Origin: a bacterium | Lineage (GTDB): Bacteria > Margulisbacteria > Marinamargulisbacteria > UBA817 > JABISL01 | Reading direction: 5' to 3' | NCBI GenBank assembly: GCA_018700055.1 | Contig: JABISL010000005.1 | Location: 1 to 64,000 of the forward strand | DNA length: 64,000 bases | Shown here: positions 1-8,050 of the stretch, piece by piece | Numbering within the stretch: position 1 is the first letter of the stretch | How the letters are laid out: each line of letters opens with the position of its first letter | The notes under the pieces: model-generated | Told to the model about the DNA's origin: nothing | What the model saw: only the letters and a program-made list of their open reading frames with translations | The model's database searches: none | Made by a program: the position numbers and the translations under genes

Positions 1-134
1 CCTCGCAGTGTGGGTAACTGCCTAACATTTCGATCCAAAACGTCTCGCATTGGAAACGCTTGATCAATAATGTGAGAAATATCTTTTGGCGATAAAAATC
101 TAAGGCCAATTAAGTCGTTTTCAGTGATACCCAT
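1..134 (-). CDS. pyrB: Aspartate carbamoyltransferase catalytic subunit, N-terminal part
   Basis: The gene runs off the left edge; only the first 44 residues are visible. Reading from the ATG at 132-134, the protein contains LIGLRFLSPKDISHIID followed by a segment ending RQLPTLR. This matches the N-terminal helix of aspartate carbamoyltransferase, which leads into the conserved PTLRT-type region. The family condenses carbamoyl phosphate and aspartate in the second step of pyrimidine synthesis. It is divergent from xseA with 73 bases between the starts. Assignment rests on a short stretch, but the pattern is characteristic. A dihydroorotate dehydrogenase of the same pathway lies at 34.8-35.9 kb. 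Confidence 0.75.
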   Translation of the reverse strand, partial: MGITENDLIGLRFLSPKDISHIIDQAFPMRDVLDRNVRQLPTLR

Positions 135-195
135 ACTGAAAAGTCAATTTAACCGTATTGTCCCGATTCACGCAAGCAAAAATCCCAAGATGTAG

Positions 196-207
196 TAGAC
201 TATCCCT
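196..207 (+). promoter_or_regulatory. Putative xseA -10 element, leaderless start
   Basis: TAGACT at 196-201 ends exactly six bases before the ATG of xseA, so transcription would begin at or next to the start codon. No convincing -35 hexamer or Shine-Dalgarno is visible. Same geometry as mutL, glutamate dehydrogenase and the 59.1 kb beta-barrel gene. Confidence 0.4.
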
Positions 208-1347
208 ATGATTTTTTCAGTCTCAGACGTAAATGCTTATATAAAGGATATTTTGGAATCCGATGTTGCCTTGCAAGACGTATGGGTGGAGGGTGAGATC
301 AGCAACCTTCGGGTCTACAAACTCGGCAAACAAGTCTATTTCAATGTAATAGATCCCGGATCTCAACTGAACTGTGTGGTCTTCTCCACTTTCCTTAAAA
401 ATATTCCGTTTGAGTTAGAAGACGGGCTTAAGGTCCATATTAGAGGCAAGGTAAAACACTTCCACAAACGTGGCACCTACTCATTACAAGTCCACTTTAT
501 GGCATTGGAAGGCGAAGGCGATCTGTCTCAGAACTTCGATCAACTTAAGGAAAAGCTCCTCAAAGAAGGCCTATTTGATCCCAGTACTAAAAAAGATCTC
601 CCTCGTTATACGCAAACGATTGCACTAATCACCGCAACAGACTCCGCCGCCATGATCGACATCACCCGTATCCTATCGATCGCCGCACCTCATATAGATA
701 TCCTTCACATTCCAGCCACCATGCAAGGTGATCAATGTCCGCCATCAGTAAAAGCCGCGTTAGAAGTAGCCGAATCCTTAGATAATCTGGATGCCATTCT
801 AATCGCACGCGGCGGTGGGGGAACAGAAGACCTCGCCGGATTCAATAATGAGTCTTTGGTCAGACGGATTCACAGCTGTGAGACACCCATTATCTCCGCG
901 ATTGGGCACGAAATCGACTATACGCTCACAGACTTCGTATCCGATCTTCGACTCCCAACGCCTACTGCCGCCGCCCAACTGCTCGCCACCCCCTACATTC
1001 AATTCAAAGATTGGATCCAGGCAACGCTTCCTAGATTAGGCACTCATCTTCAATATACGATCCAATCCGAAATCCAAGACACGCACGAGTCACTCGCTCA
1101 AAGTAGCAAAGCAATAAGCTCTCGATTCACCCAACTCCAAGACAAAACGACTCAACTAATAGACCGAACCGAAAAAACCAACCCCATCTACCGTATCAAG
1201 CAAGGCTATGCCGTCTGCCGAACCTCCAACAACCAAGTCATCCAATCCCAGTCCGACGTTAACCCCGAGGACAAACTCCAAATTCAGGTACAAGATGGGC
1301 TCATAGACTGTACCGTTACCGACACACACCATATAATAAAGAAATGA
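208..1347 (+). CDS. xseA: Exodeoxyribonuclease VII large subunit
   Basis: Catalytic subunit of exonuclease VII, which degrades single-stranded DNA from both ends in repair and turnover. The N-terminal third is the OB-fold (VWVEGEISNLR, then HIRGKVKHFHKRGTYSLQV). The catalytic domain shows IALITATDSAAMIDI, IARGGGGTEDLAGFNNE, ISAIGHEIDYTLTDFVSD and LRLPTPTAAAQLL, all family hallmarks; the usual TS-x-x-GAA stretch is varied to TDSAAM. At 379 aa it is a little short for the family, the loss being in the C-terminal coiled coil. It opens the xseA-xseB-ispA-DUF212-dxs operon; its stop overlaps the xseB start by 4 bases, implying coupled translation of the two subunits. Confidence 0.95.
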   Translation: MIFSVSDVNAYIKDILESDVALQDVWVEGEISNLRVYKLGKQVYFNVIDPGSQLNCVVFSTFLKNIPFELEDGLKVHIRGKVKHFHKRGTYSLQVHFMALEGEGDLSQNFDQLKEKLLKEGLFDPSTKKDLPRYTQTIALITATDSAAMIDITRILSIAAPHIDILHIPATMQGDQCPPSVKAALEVAESLDNLDAILIARGGGGTEDLAGFNNESLVRRIHSCETPIISAIGHEIDYTLTDFVSDLRLPTPTAAAQLLATPYIQFKDWIQATLPRLGTHLQYTIQSEIQDTHESLAQSSKAISSRFTQLQDKTTQLIDRTEKTNPIYRIKQGYAVCRTSNNQVIQSQSDVNPEDKLQIQVQDGLIDCTVTDTHHIIKK

Positions 1348-1532
1348 CACTGCAAGACCAAATCAAGCAACTAGAAGAAAAAGTAACTCAACTCGAGTCT
1401 ACTGACATTGGTATCGATGATGCGATCTCCCAATACGGAGAAACGGTCAAACTAGCAAAATCTGTTTTGACCAAACTCGACTCTGCTTCTCAAAAAATTC
1501 AAACCATTCAAGACGGCATTCCAACCCCCTAA
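1344..1532 (+). CDS. xseB: Exodeoxyribonuclease VII small subunit
   Basis: A 62-residue helical protein with LEEKVTQLESTDIGIDDAI followed by SQYGETVKLAKSVLTKLDSA, the two-helix pattern of XseB, which packs along the XseA coiled coil and is needed for holoenzyme activity. Length is typical (60-80 aa). It overlaps the end of xseA by 4 bases (ATGA) and is followed after 3 bases by ispA, so it sits firmly inside the operon. No other function is plausible in this context. Confidence 0.9.
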   Translation: MTLQDQIKQLEEKVTQLESTDIGIDDAISQYGETVKLAKSVLTKLDSASQKIQTIQDGIPTP

Positions 1533-1535
1533 CAC

Positions 1536-2426
1536 ATGAGCACTTTTGAGCAATTGGACCAGCAGTTTCGCCCGATTATCCAAACCGCTTTGGATGAGTA
1601 CACCCAATTTAACCTGACTGATAACCGCAACCGTTTGGCAGAAGCTATTCGATATAGTCTACTTGCCAATTCCAAGCGCATCCGCCCCCTCTTATGTATC
1701 GCGACACAACAACTGTTTAACACCGATATCACTCGTATGATGCCTGTCGCCTGCGCGATTGAAATGGTCCACACCTACTCGTTAATTCATGATGACTTAC
1801 CCGCTATGGATGATGATGACTTTCGTCGTGGCCAGCCTACTTGTCACAAACAATATGGCGAAGATATCGCTATTCTGGCGGGAGATGTACTCAACACTTT
1901 TGCTTTTGAGCTTATCTCACGAGAACTCCCCAAAACCTATTCTGCTGAAAAAGTCATTCGTGTAATCCAAGACTTAGCCATCTCATTTGGACTTGAAGGT
2001 ATGGCTGGCGGACAAGCGCTCGATCTATCTGGAGACAAGGATCAAGACGAAGCCTACCTACGCACCACTCACGCACTCAAAACCGGCGCCATTCTCAAGC
2101 ACTGCATCACCATCCCCGCATTTCTTGAGAATGCTTCTGACTCTGAGCAGGCCGTACTAGCTAAGTTTGGCGATCATATTGGATTACTCTTTCAGATCGT
2201 GGATGACATCCTCGACATCAAGGGCTCCAAGGAAGAATTGGGGAAAAGTCCTCAAAAAGATCTCCTTCAAGGTAAACTTACTTATGTTTCTCTTTGGGGA
2301 TTGGACGGCGCTCAGAAAAAAGCAGATGACGAAGCCGCTCAAGCACTCAGTTGTCTAGCTCAACTCGACAACCCCACCGATCAACTTCAAACTATAGTAA
2401 ACTATGTACTAACTAGGACCCACTAA
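1536..2426 (+). CDS. ispA: Geranylgeranyl/farnesyl diphosphate synthase (IspA type)
   Basis: Trans-prenyltransferase that adds isopentenyl diphosphate to allylic diphosphates, yielding the C15 (or C20) precursor for undecaprenyl carriers and quinones. The first aspartate-rich motif is in DDLPAMDDDDFRRG near residue 87 and the second in QIVDDILDIKG near residue 226; both bind the Mg-diphosphate. The spacing with two residues between the first aspartate pairs is the bacterial FPP synthase type. Length 296 aa is normal. It follows xseB by 3 bases, and dxs lies two genes downstream, so the operon joins the first and a late step of isoprenoid supply. Exact chain length cannot be read reliably. Confidence 0.92.
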   Translation: MSTFEQLDQQFRPIIQTALDEYTQFNLTDNRNRLAEAIRYSLLANSKRIRPLLCIATQQLFNTDITRMMPVACAIEMVHTYSLIHDDLPAMDDDDFRRGQPTCHKQYGEDIAILAGDVLNTFAFELISRELPKTYSAEKVIRVIQDLAISFGLEGMAGGQALDLSGDKDQDEAYLRTTHALKTGAILKHCITIPAFLENASDSEQAVLAKFGDHIGLLFQIVDDILDIKGSKEELGKSPQKDLLQGKLTYVSLWGLDGAQKKADDEAAQALSCLAQLDNPTDQLQTIVNYVLTRTH

Positions 2427-2437
2427 GGACCCTCTCT

Positions 2438-2890
2438 ATGAAATCCCAACTGATGATATTCCTAACTGAACTCTATCCACTCGTAGCCGCAGTCGTTGCG
2501 ATGCTTGTGTCACAGATCCTTAAAACCATTATCTATGCACTCAAAAAAGAAACGGTTGAACTTAAGACCATTGGAAGCACAGGCGGCATGCCCTCCTCAC
2601 ACTCGGCATTGGTTGGCGCACTTTCTACAGCCGTTGGACTAAAAGACGGGTGGACATCAACGACCTTCTGCATATGCGTGGCCTTCTCACTTGTGGTATT
2701 ATATGACGCTGCCGGCGTGCGTAGAGCCGTTGGTAAACAAGCTAAGATTTTGAATCAAATGATTGAAGAGGTTATGAAAACTGGCCAGTTTAAATCCGGC
2801 CGCCTTTCTGAACTCTTGGGACATACTCCCTTAGAAGTTATCGTAGGCACACTTCTCGGCATTGGTATCGGATTCACTCTCTATTATTAA
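2438..2890 (+). CDS. Divergent PAP2 family protein (DUF212, YuiD-like)
   Basis: Small integral membrane protein of 150 aa with about four hydrophobic segments. GGMPSSHSALVGALSTA near residue 50, YDAAGVRRAVGKQA near residue 88 and LGHTPLEVIVG near residue 127 are the signature of the DUF212 family, distantly related to PAP2 phosphatases; the SSH and GHT histidines would correspond to the phosphatase core. The family is often linked genetically to isoprenoid genes in cyanobacteria and Firmicutes, and here it lies between ispA and dxs. A role as a prenyl-diphosphate phosphatase is an inference only. SD-like AGGACC precedes the start. Confidence 0.85.
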   Translation: MKSQLMIFLTELYPLVAAVVAMLVSQILKTIIYALKKETVELKTIGSTGGMPSSHSALVGALSTAVGLKDGWTSTTFCICVAFSLVVLYDAAGVRRAVGKQAKILNQMIEEVMKTGQFKSGRLSELLGHTPLEVIVGTLLGIGIGFTLYY

Positions 2891-2898
2891 AAACTATT

Positions 2899-4830
2899 AT
2901 GACTAAGCAATCACCCAAAACAAATCTATTAGATACGCTTAACTTCCCAGAGGATGTCAAAACCCTCAATCGGCGGGACATGGAGCAGTTGGCGCAAGAG
3001 ATTCGTGATCGTCTTAAGGATGTCACAGACAAAGTTGGGGGACATCTAGCCTCTAACCTAGGGGTTGTAGAGCTGACTTTGGCCCTTCACAGTATTTTTG
3101 ACTCGCCCAAGGACAAGTTCCTTTGGGATACGTCTCACCAATGTTATGTCCACAAAATGCTAACCGGGCGTCTCGACCAAATGTATACCATCAAAAAATA
3201 CAAAGGCCTCTCAGGCTTCTCCAAAATCAGCGAAAGTGAGCATGACACATTTGGTGCTGGGCATGCCTCTACATCCCTCTCTGCCGCGCTCGGTGTTGCT
3301 CATGGACTCGAGCTAAATAATCTAGATGGCTCAGTAGTTGCGGTCGTTGGAGATGGTGGGTTATCCGGTGGAATGGCCTATGAAGCACTTAATAATGCCG
3401 CGCGCCTCAATCGCAACTTCATTTGTATCCTTAACGATAACAATATGTCTATTTCGCATCCTGTAGGCAGTATGTCTGAATACATCACCTCAGTCCGGAC
3501 ATCAAAGGTCTACAATACGATGAGAAATAAGTTCGAACGTATATTTGGTAGAATCCCCATGATTGGGGAACCACTTGTACGAAAAATCGAAAAAACAGTC
3601 GATCGACTACGCAGCATCGTTATCGATACCAAAGTAGGCGTTTTATTTGAAGAATTTGGGTTCAAGTACCTCGGTCCTATCGACGGGCATAACTTACCGG
3701 TTTTGATAGCCGCACTCAAGTTCGCAAAAAGCTACAAAGGCCCCATCATGATTCACTTGATGACCACCAAAGGAAAAGGGCTTCCGGAAGCAGAAGACGA
3801 TCCGGTTAAATACCATGGCGTATCTGCCAAAGCCCCAGTCGCTCTGACACCCGCCAAACCAAAACCACCTACATATACCCAAGTCTTTGGTAGTGAGATT
3901 GTTAACATCGCAGAAAAAGACCCTAAAATCATGGTCATTACCCCTGCAATGCGAGAAGGAAGTGGCCTTGTTCAGTACTCGGAACAGTTCCCAGACCGCT
4001 ACTTCGATGTAGGGATTGCGGAAGAACATGCCGTCACATTTGCAGCAGGTCTAGCCAAAGGTGGCGCCAAACCCGTACTCGCGATCTACTCTACATTCCT
4101 ACAACGTGGCTATGATCAGATCATTCATGATTGTTGTATCCAAAAACTCCCAGTCGTCTTCGCCTTAGATAGAGCGGGACTTGTTGGCGCAGATGGACCT
4201 ACTCATCACGGGATGTTTGATTACAACTACCTACTCCCAATACCAAACATGACGATACTCGCACCTAAGGATGGCACTGAACTCCGTCAGATGATGCAGT
4301 GGGCCTGTGACTCAAATGAAATCGTTAGCATCCGATACCCTCGTGGCGCGGTCCCTGAGCAAGATGGCCAACTGCTAGCTCCCTTCCAAATCCAAAAAGC
4401 GCAAGTCCTTACTGAGAATCCCGATAGTAATAACCGATTAGACGTCACTATCTTGGCTGCTGGGTCTTATGCATGGCCCTCCCACACAATTGCCGAAGCA
4501 TTAGCCGAAAAAGGCATCCACGCCGCAGCTATCAACCTCCGAACAGTCAAACCTCTCGACCAAGTAACCGTTCGAGACTACGTCTCACGCTCTAGAGAGA
4601 TATTTATCTTAGAAGAAGGAAACGGAATTGGCGGTATCGCGCCCTATATCCTTCATCAACTATCCGATATGGATATTCCACTTAACCGATTCCACCAGAT
4701 TGCCCATCCGGATCGATTCGCTGATCATGGATCTGTGGATCAACTCAAAGAAGAAGTCGGAATGACCCAAGATCAAATCTTCAATACGATTTGCACTGTC
4801 CTTGAGTCGTCACGCGTTAGCGCTAGGTAG
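2899..4830 (+). CDS. dxs: 1-deoxy-D-xylulose-5-phosphate synthase
   Basis: Thiamine-diphosphate enzyme that joins pyruvate and glyceraldehyde 3-phosphate in the first step of the MEP isoprenoid pathway. Visible landmarks: GGHLASNLGVVELTLALH near residue 50, the ThDP/Mg site GDGGLSGGMAYEALNNA with NDNNMSIS about 25 residues on, GIAEEHAVTFAAGLA near residue 373 with the catalytic glutamate, and DRAGLVGADGPTHHG near residue 435. Length 643 aa is typical. It is the last gene of the operon with ispA and begins 8 bases after the DUF212 stop. Its last 8 bases overlap the antisense end of the 85 aa gene. Confidence 0.96.
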   Translation: MTKQSPKTNLLDTLNFPEDVKTLNRRDMEQLAQEIRDRLKDVTDKVGGHLASNLGVVELTLALHSIFDSPKDKFLWDTSHQCYVHKMLTGRLDQMYTIKKYKGLSGFSKISESEHDTFGAGHASTSLSAALGVAHGLELNNLDGSVVAVVGDGGLSGGMAYEALNNAARLNRNFICILNDNNMSISHPVGSMSEYITSVRTSKVYNTMRNKFERIFGRIPMIGEPLVRKIEKTVDRLRSIVIDTKVGVLFEEFGFKYLGPIDGHNLPVLIAALKFAKSYKGPIMIHLMTTKGKGLPEAEDDPVKYHGVSAKAPVALTPAKPKPPTYTQVFGSEIVNIAEKDPKIMVITPAMREGSGLVQYSEQFPDRYFDVGIAEEHAVTFAAGLAKGGAKPVLAIYSTFLQRGYDQIIHDCCIQKLPVVFALDRAGLVGADGPTHHGMFDYNYLLPIPNMTILAPKDGTELRQMMQWACDSNEIVSIRYPRGAVPEQDGQLLAPFQIQKAQVLTENPDSNNRLDVTILAAGSYAWPSHTIAEALAEKGIHAAAINLRTVKPLDQVTVRDYVSRSREIFILEEGNGIGGIAPYILHQLSDMDIPLNRFHQIAHPDRFADHGSVDQLKEEVGMTQDQIFNTICTVLESSRVSAR

Positions 4831-5080
4831 GTAATACCTGGTCGTGTCCCATACACCCTGACCGATAAATCAACACAAACCCAGCACTAGCGACCGCTCC
4901 ACCCGAAAGCCCTAAGCCTACGCTATCTATCTCTTGCGCAATCACAATCGCCGGAAGCGAAATCAAAACGAGCGCCGCACCCAATCGATAATCACCTGTT
5001 ACGGGCACAGGCCTTTCAGTGGGAGTAGGTGGACGCGTCTGAGCACCACCACTTAGACGTGCACTCAGGGCATTAAGCAC
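4823..5080 (-). CDS. Small membrane protein, downstream partner of the 566 aa orphan
   Basis: No family recognised. The frame starts with GTG overlapping the TAG stop of the 566 aa gene, so it would be translated by coupling. Residues 1-30 are polar and proline-rich; residues 31-77 form two hydrophobic segments separated by a short turn, ending in a Cys-containing tail (YRSGC). The tail resembles the C-terminus of the upstream 566 aa protein: both have a D-x-RLG start, a hydrophobic stretch, a loop and a second hydrophobic stretch ending near cysteine. It may be a duplicated membrane-anchor module. The 3' end overlaps dxs by 8 bases. Whether it is expressed is uncertain. Confidence 0.45.
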   Translation of the reverse strand: MLNALSARLSGGAQTRPPTPTERPVPVTGDYRLGAALVLISLPAIVIAQEIDSVGLGLSGGAVASAGFVLIYRSGCMGHDQVLPT

Positions 5081-6780
5081 TAACCGTTGTCACCATTTCC
5101 GATTCGAGCGTCACGATTACAACATCCATTCGATTTACACGTTACTACACCTGCAGCCCCAACTGATAGTACTCCACCAAATACCATTAATGCAGAAACA
5201 AGCTCGGCACCATCATTACCCGATGCACGGGCCCAAGCATTAAGTGGATAGCCTGCGGTAATAAGTGTGGCGCCCGTTAGTCCGAGTCGAACATCTGTTC
5301 GAGCTAACCCACTCCGTACAGAACTTCCCGCTTGGCCAACCAATCGACCTACCACTTGATCCATATCATCATAGTGAAGAGTATTATACTGAGTAACGAT
5401 CTGATCAATCTCGGCGCTTCTTTCTGGGGATATCAACTTATAGTTTCCACTTGGATTTAAAGTATTCTCAACGGCAGTCAACATAATTTGATTATTAAAC
5501 ATATCATCTGTTATCGGCTTATCACCACACCAAGGGCGTCTAACAACCCCTTTTGCAATAAGGCCCGAACTACGTTTAGTCAGTAATTGATTGAGCATCT
5601 CTAGAACAGGCGTCAAATAAGTTTCGTCTAAGGCTTTAGCACTAAGGTCCTGATCACTACATCCCAACTCAACATCACCATTTATCGCCACCTGAGAACT
5701 CGCTAATGCAAATGCTAAAGATTCTTTGAGCGCATCGTTTAAAAGCTTCGCAACAGCGTGAGAGCGAATCGGCGCTCTTTCAAACAGAACCATTTCACCA
5801 CCCTGTGCTTCTTCAGCAGATTCAACATCCGGTGAAACTTCATACCGAGCCCCCCGAACAGGAGTATTACTTTTATGAGAACTTTCATTCAAGTAATTTA
5901 AAGTTTGGCGAAACACTGGTGAGTTTAAAATCATTAGCTTCACATCACTAATTCGTTTATCTCCATTACGATGTGCATCTAAGGAAACGGAACCTGCTTG
6001 TGCGCGTTCTACTTGCCCGCCTGTATACCGAACCATTTCTTGACCATTAGAAACACCAATTGAGGCATCACCTCTGCCGGTGATCTGTTGGGAGCCTAAT
6101 CTAGGTTGGGGTTGCAGATCATTTGAAAGGTACTGGTTTTTCAAAGTGTCTAACGTCTCTTTATGATCATCAGATATTTGAGCTAAATCAAGATTACTAT
6201 CAACATTAAAAATAGCGACATTAACTAGAAGGTTCATATAATCCTTCTTCGAAACAATCGTAGCCCCTTTAATGCCATTTTGAGCAAAAACAGACTCTTT
6301 GCCATTAATTAGGTCATTAATCATTCGAACAAGGATTGGCATCTTTGTGTCACCTTGTTGAGGGTGATAATGATCAAGCACTTCACCCGTCTCATTTACA
6401 TCCTTCTCAGCAAACACTTCAAGAAACACTGGCTTGAGAGTTCGTGAAAGATCTTTCAACTCAGCCATAAACGAATTATTCTGCTTCAACTCAGATACGC
6501 GTAGAGCAATCGGATCCTGAGCAGCTTGTGGCGCCTGAGGAGTCCAAGCATTCCCAACTCCAGGTCTCTCTTCAGCCACTTTTGATTCACCCTGAAACCC
6601 AAAATCGATATTTCTACCGCCACCTAAGACAACCGGAGGAAGCTCACCATTTCGAAGACGTTTATTACCAGAAACAGGGGTTACAACTCCCTGTTGGTCT
6701 TGCTGGGGCCGAGCCGGCGTTCTACCATTTCCGGCTTTAAACGCAGGAATATTAAATTTATTATTTGTTAATTGTGACAT
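5080..6780 (-). CDS. Orphan 566 aa protein with C-terminal membrane hairpin
   Basis: I do not recognise this protein. The first 100 residues are low in hydrophobics and rich in Gly, Pro, Gln and Asn, probably disordered. Residues from about 100 to 480 look mixed alpha-helical and soluble. Residues from about 495 to 548 form two hydrophobic segments around an AWARASGND loop, followed by CKSNGCCNRDARIGNGDNG, a cysteine-bearing short tail. There is no signal peptide, so a C-terminally anchored cytoplasmic protein is one reading. The start is well supported: AGGAG lies 9-13 bases upstream. The same TAGGAGAAT-type ribosome site precedes the orphan gene at 52.75 kb. The 85 aa gene follows with overlapping stop and start. 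Confidence 0.75.
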   Translation of the reverse strand: MSQLTNNKFNIPAFKAGNGRTPARPQQDQQGVVTPVSGNKRLRNGELPPVVLGGGRNIDFGFQGESKVAEERPGVGNAWTPQAPQAAQDPIALRVSELKQNNSFMAELKDLSRTLKPVFLEVFAEKDVNETGEVLDHYHPQQGDTKMPILVRMINDLINGKESVFAQNGIKGATIVSKKDYMNLLVNVAIFNVDSNLDLAQISDDHKETLDTLKNQYLSNDLQPQPRLGSQQITGRGDASIGVSNGQEMVRYTGGQVERAQAGSVSLDAHRNGDKRISDVKLMILNSPVFRQTLNYLNESSHKSNTPVRGARYEVSPDVESAEEAQGGEMVLFERAPIRSHAVAKLLNDALKESLAFALASSQVAINGDVELGCSDQDLSAKALDETYLTPVLEMLNQLLTKRSSGLIAKGVVRRPWCGDKPITDDMFNNQIMLTAVENTLNPSGNYKLISPERSAEIDQIVTQYNTLHYDDMDQVVGRLVGQAGSSVRSGLARTDVRLGLTGATLITAGYPLNAWARASGNDGAELVSALMVFGGVLSVGAAGVVTCKSNGCCNRDARIGNGDNG

Positions 6781-6861
6781 TCCATATTCTCCTAGTGAAT
6801 AGTACTAAAAGAATAACGAAGAATTACCTCGCCGAATTGCATGGAAAAAGATTAATTTAAA

Positions 6862-7698
6862 TTAAATTGAGCAATTATCAATCAAGCGAGTCTTACCCAA
6901 CACCGCAGCAACAATCAATCGATCCCCCAAAATAGCCTCAGAATTACGAGAGTTCAACGTTTGAGGACCGACTATTTCACAATAATCCAAATCCCATTGA
7001 GGATCCGTTAACTTAGACTGAAAACAACGCCGCAAAGAAGCAACTGACTGATCACCATTTGAAAAAGCCTCACGGACAGCCCTCAATCCAGCATAGATCT
7101 GGATAGACGTCGCTCGCTCTTGGTCCGTCATGTACTGATTCCGAGAACTCATCGCCAACCCATCCGATTCTCGTATCAATGAGCAGCCCACGACATCCAC
7201 ATCCAAGTCGAAGTCGCGACACATTTGCCGAATGATTTGGAGTTGTTGATAATCCTTCTCTCCAAAGTACGCCTTGTCTGGCCCCACCATCTTAAACAAG
7301 CGATACACAACACGACACACCCCACCGAAAAAGTGAGGGCGTCGCCCCCCACATAACAACGTAAACGTTGGTCGTTCATAACTATCAACCGGCAAGTCCC
7401 CTTCGCCATAGACTTCATCTCGTGACGGCGTAAACACAATCACATCACCCAAGCCTGCCAACATAGCCATGTCAGACTCAACAGTCCGCGGATAGCTATC
7501 AAAATCCTCATGAGGAGCAAACTGTGTCGGATTCACAAAGATACTAACCACCACCTGGTCACAAGCCTCTAGCGCCTGCCTAACTAGCGATAAGTGCCCT
7601 TCATGCAACGCCCCCATCGTAGGCACCAATCCCACAGTTCCTTTTCGCTCGCCTAACAGGAGATTCAACTCAGCAACGGTATGACATCGTTTAATCAT
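6862..7698 (-). CDS. panC: Pantothenate synthetase
   Basis: Joins pantoate and beta-alanine with ATP to make pantothenate for coenzyme A. The HIGH-type nucleotide motif is PTMGALHEGHLSLVR near residue 26; FVNPTQFAPHEDFDSYPR, YFGEKDYQQLQIIRQM and ESDGLAMSSRNQYM follow at the expected spacings. Length 278 aa is typical. No other coenzyme A gene is adjacent. A TATACT hexamer lies seven bases upstream of the ATG with no Shine-Dalgarno, suggesting a leaderless transcript starting inside the end of the structured repeat copy 1. Confidence 0.95.
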   Translation of the reverse strand: MIKRCHTVAELNLLLGERKGTVGLVPTMGALHEGHLSLVRQALEACDQVVVSIFVNPTQFAPHEDFDSYPRTVESDMAMLAGLGDVIVFTPSRDEVYGEGDLPVDSYERPTFTLLCGGRRPHFFGGVCRVVYRLFKMVGPDKAYFGEKDYQQLQIIRQMCRDFDLDVDVVGCSLIRESDGLAMSSRNQYMTDQERATSIQIYAGLRAVREAFSNGDQSVASLRRCFQSKLTDPQWDLDYCEIVGPQTLNSRNSEAILGDRLIVAAVLGKTRLIDNCSI

Positions 7699-7711
7699 AG
7701 AGAGAAGTATA
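7699..7711 (-). promoter_or_regulatory. Putative panC -10 element, leaderless start
   Basis: On the minus strand TATACT (7706-7711) lies seven bases before the panC ATG, so +1 would fall at the start codon. No clear -35 hexamer is seen; the upstream side is the edge of the structured repeat. Confidence 0.4.
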
Positions 7712-7721
7712 TCAAAAAATA

Positions 7722-7879
7722 AGACACTCTATTTGAGGACCCGGTGTCCAGGTTCAAGACCAGCAATTGAGCCAAGGTCTCAACTGCCTAATAAATGAAG
7801 CCTAGATCTTCATTTATATTCTTGAAATCTGCCCCCCCCTTAAAAGATCCACAAATAGAGCCCCTTAATTTTTGATAAA
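7722..7879. repeat. Structured repeat, module A, copy 1
   Basis: About 155 bases nearly identical to 27162-27317. It can fold as a branched structure. An outer stem pairs TTCAAGA (7753-7759) with TCTTGAA (7820-7826), extended on both sides. An inner hairpin pairs TTGAG with CTCAA (7768-7784). A second pairs AATAAATGAAG (7790-7800) with CTTCATTTAT (7808-7817). Differences from copy 2 fall mostly in loops, or preserve pairing in the outer stem. It contains no open frame of note. Together with module B it fills the 352-base gap between panC and topA. Confidence 0.8.
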
Positions 7880-7940
7880 GCAGCTTTTCATGTGGGGCAT
7901 TCCCTACCTACCTTTTATATTCTATAAACTGCCATCTCAT

Positions 7941-8040
7941 TTTGATGAAGCGGGCAATTTTTAGATTCGATTTTTCCGCAGGGTTATTACTATAGCTCGA
8001 GGACAAAAAGCGGAGCTAAAGTTGGTCAATTCGCGAAATG
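7941..8040. repeat. Structured repeat, module B, copy 1
   Basis: About 100 bases closely matching 27930-28030. A hairpin at about 7983-7996 has stem GTTAT/ATAGC and loop TACT; in copy 2 the outer two pairs are changed on both sides and pairing is kept. Further blocks (GAAG-GGGCAATTTTTAGATTCG, TTTTCCGCAGG, TCGAGGACAAAA, GCGGAGCTAAA, CAATTCGC) are conserved. The block ends about 11 bases before the topA stop codon. Between modules A and B copy 1 has only about 60 AT-rich bases. Confidence 0.8.
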
Positions 8041-8050
8041 AGGTGGCAGA

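Noticed and set aside
3694-4029. Minus-strand frame inside dxs
   Set aside because: It lies wholly within a conserved gene and has no recognisable features.
4823-5080. Treating the 85 aa gene as a translational frameshift extension of the 566 aa gene
   Set aside because: The join is a stop/start overlap without a slippery sequence; coupling is the simpler reading.
7941-7980. tmRNA 5' end (GATTCGA similarity in module B)
   Set aside because: Only a few bases match; no tRNA-like acceptor, tag reading frame or CCA end accompanies them.
7722-8040. Integron attC site or group I/II intron
   Set aside because: No attC core boxes, group I P7-type core or group II domain V is visible, and no integrase or intron-encoded protein is present.
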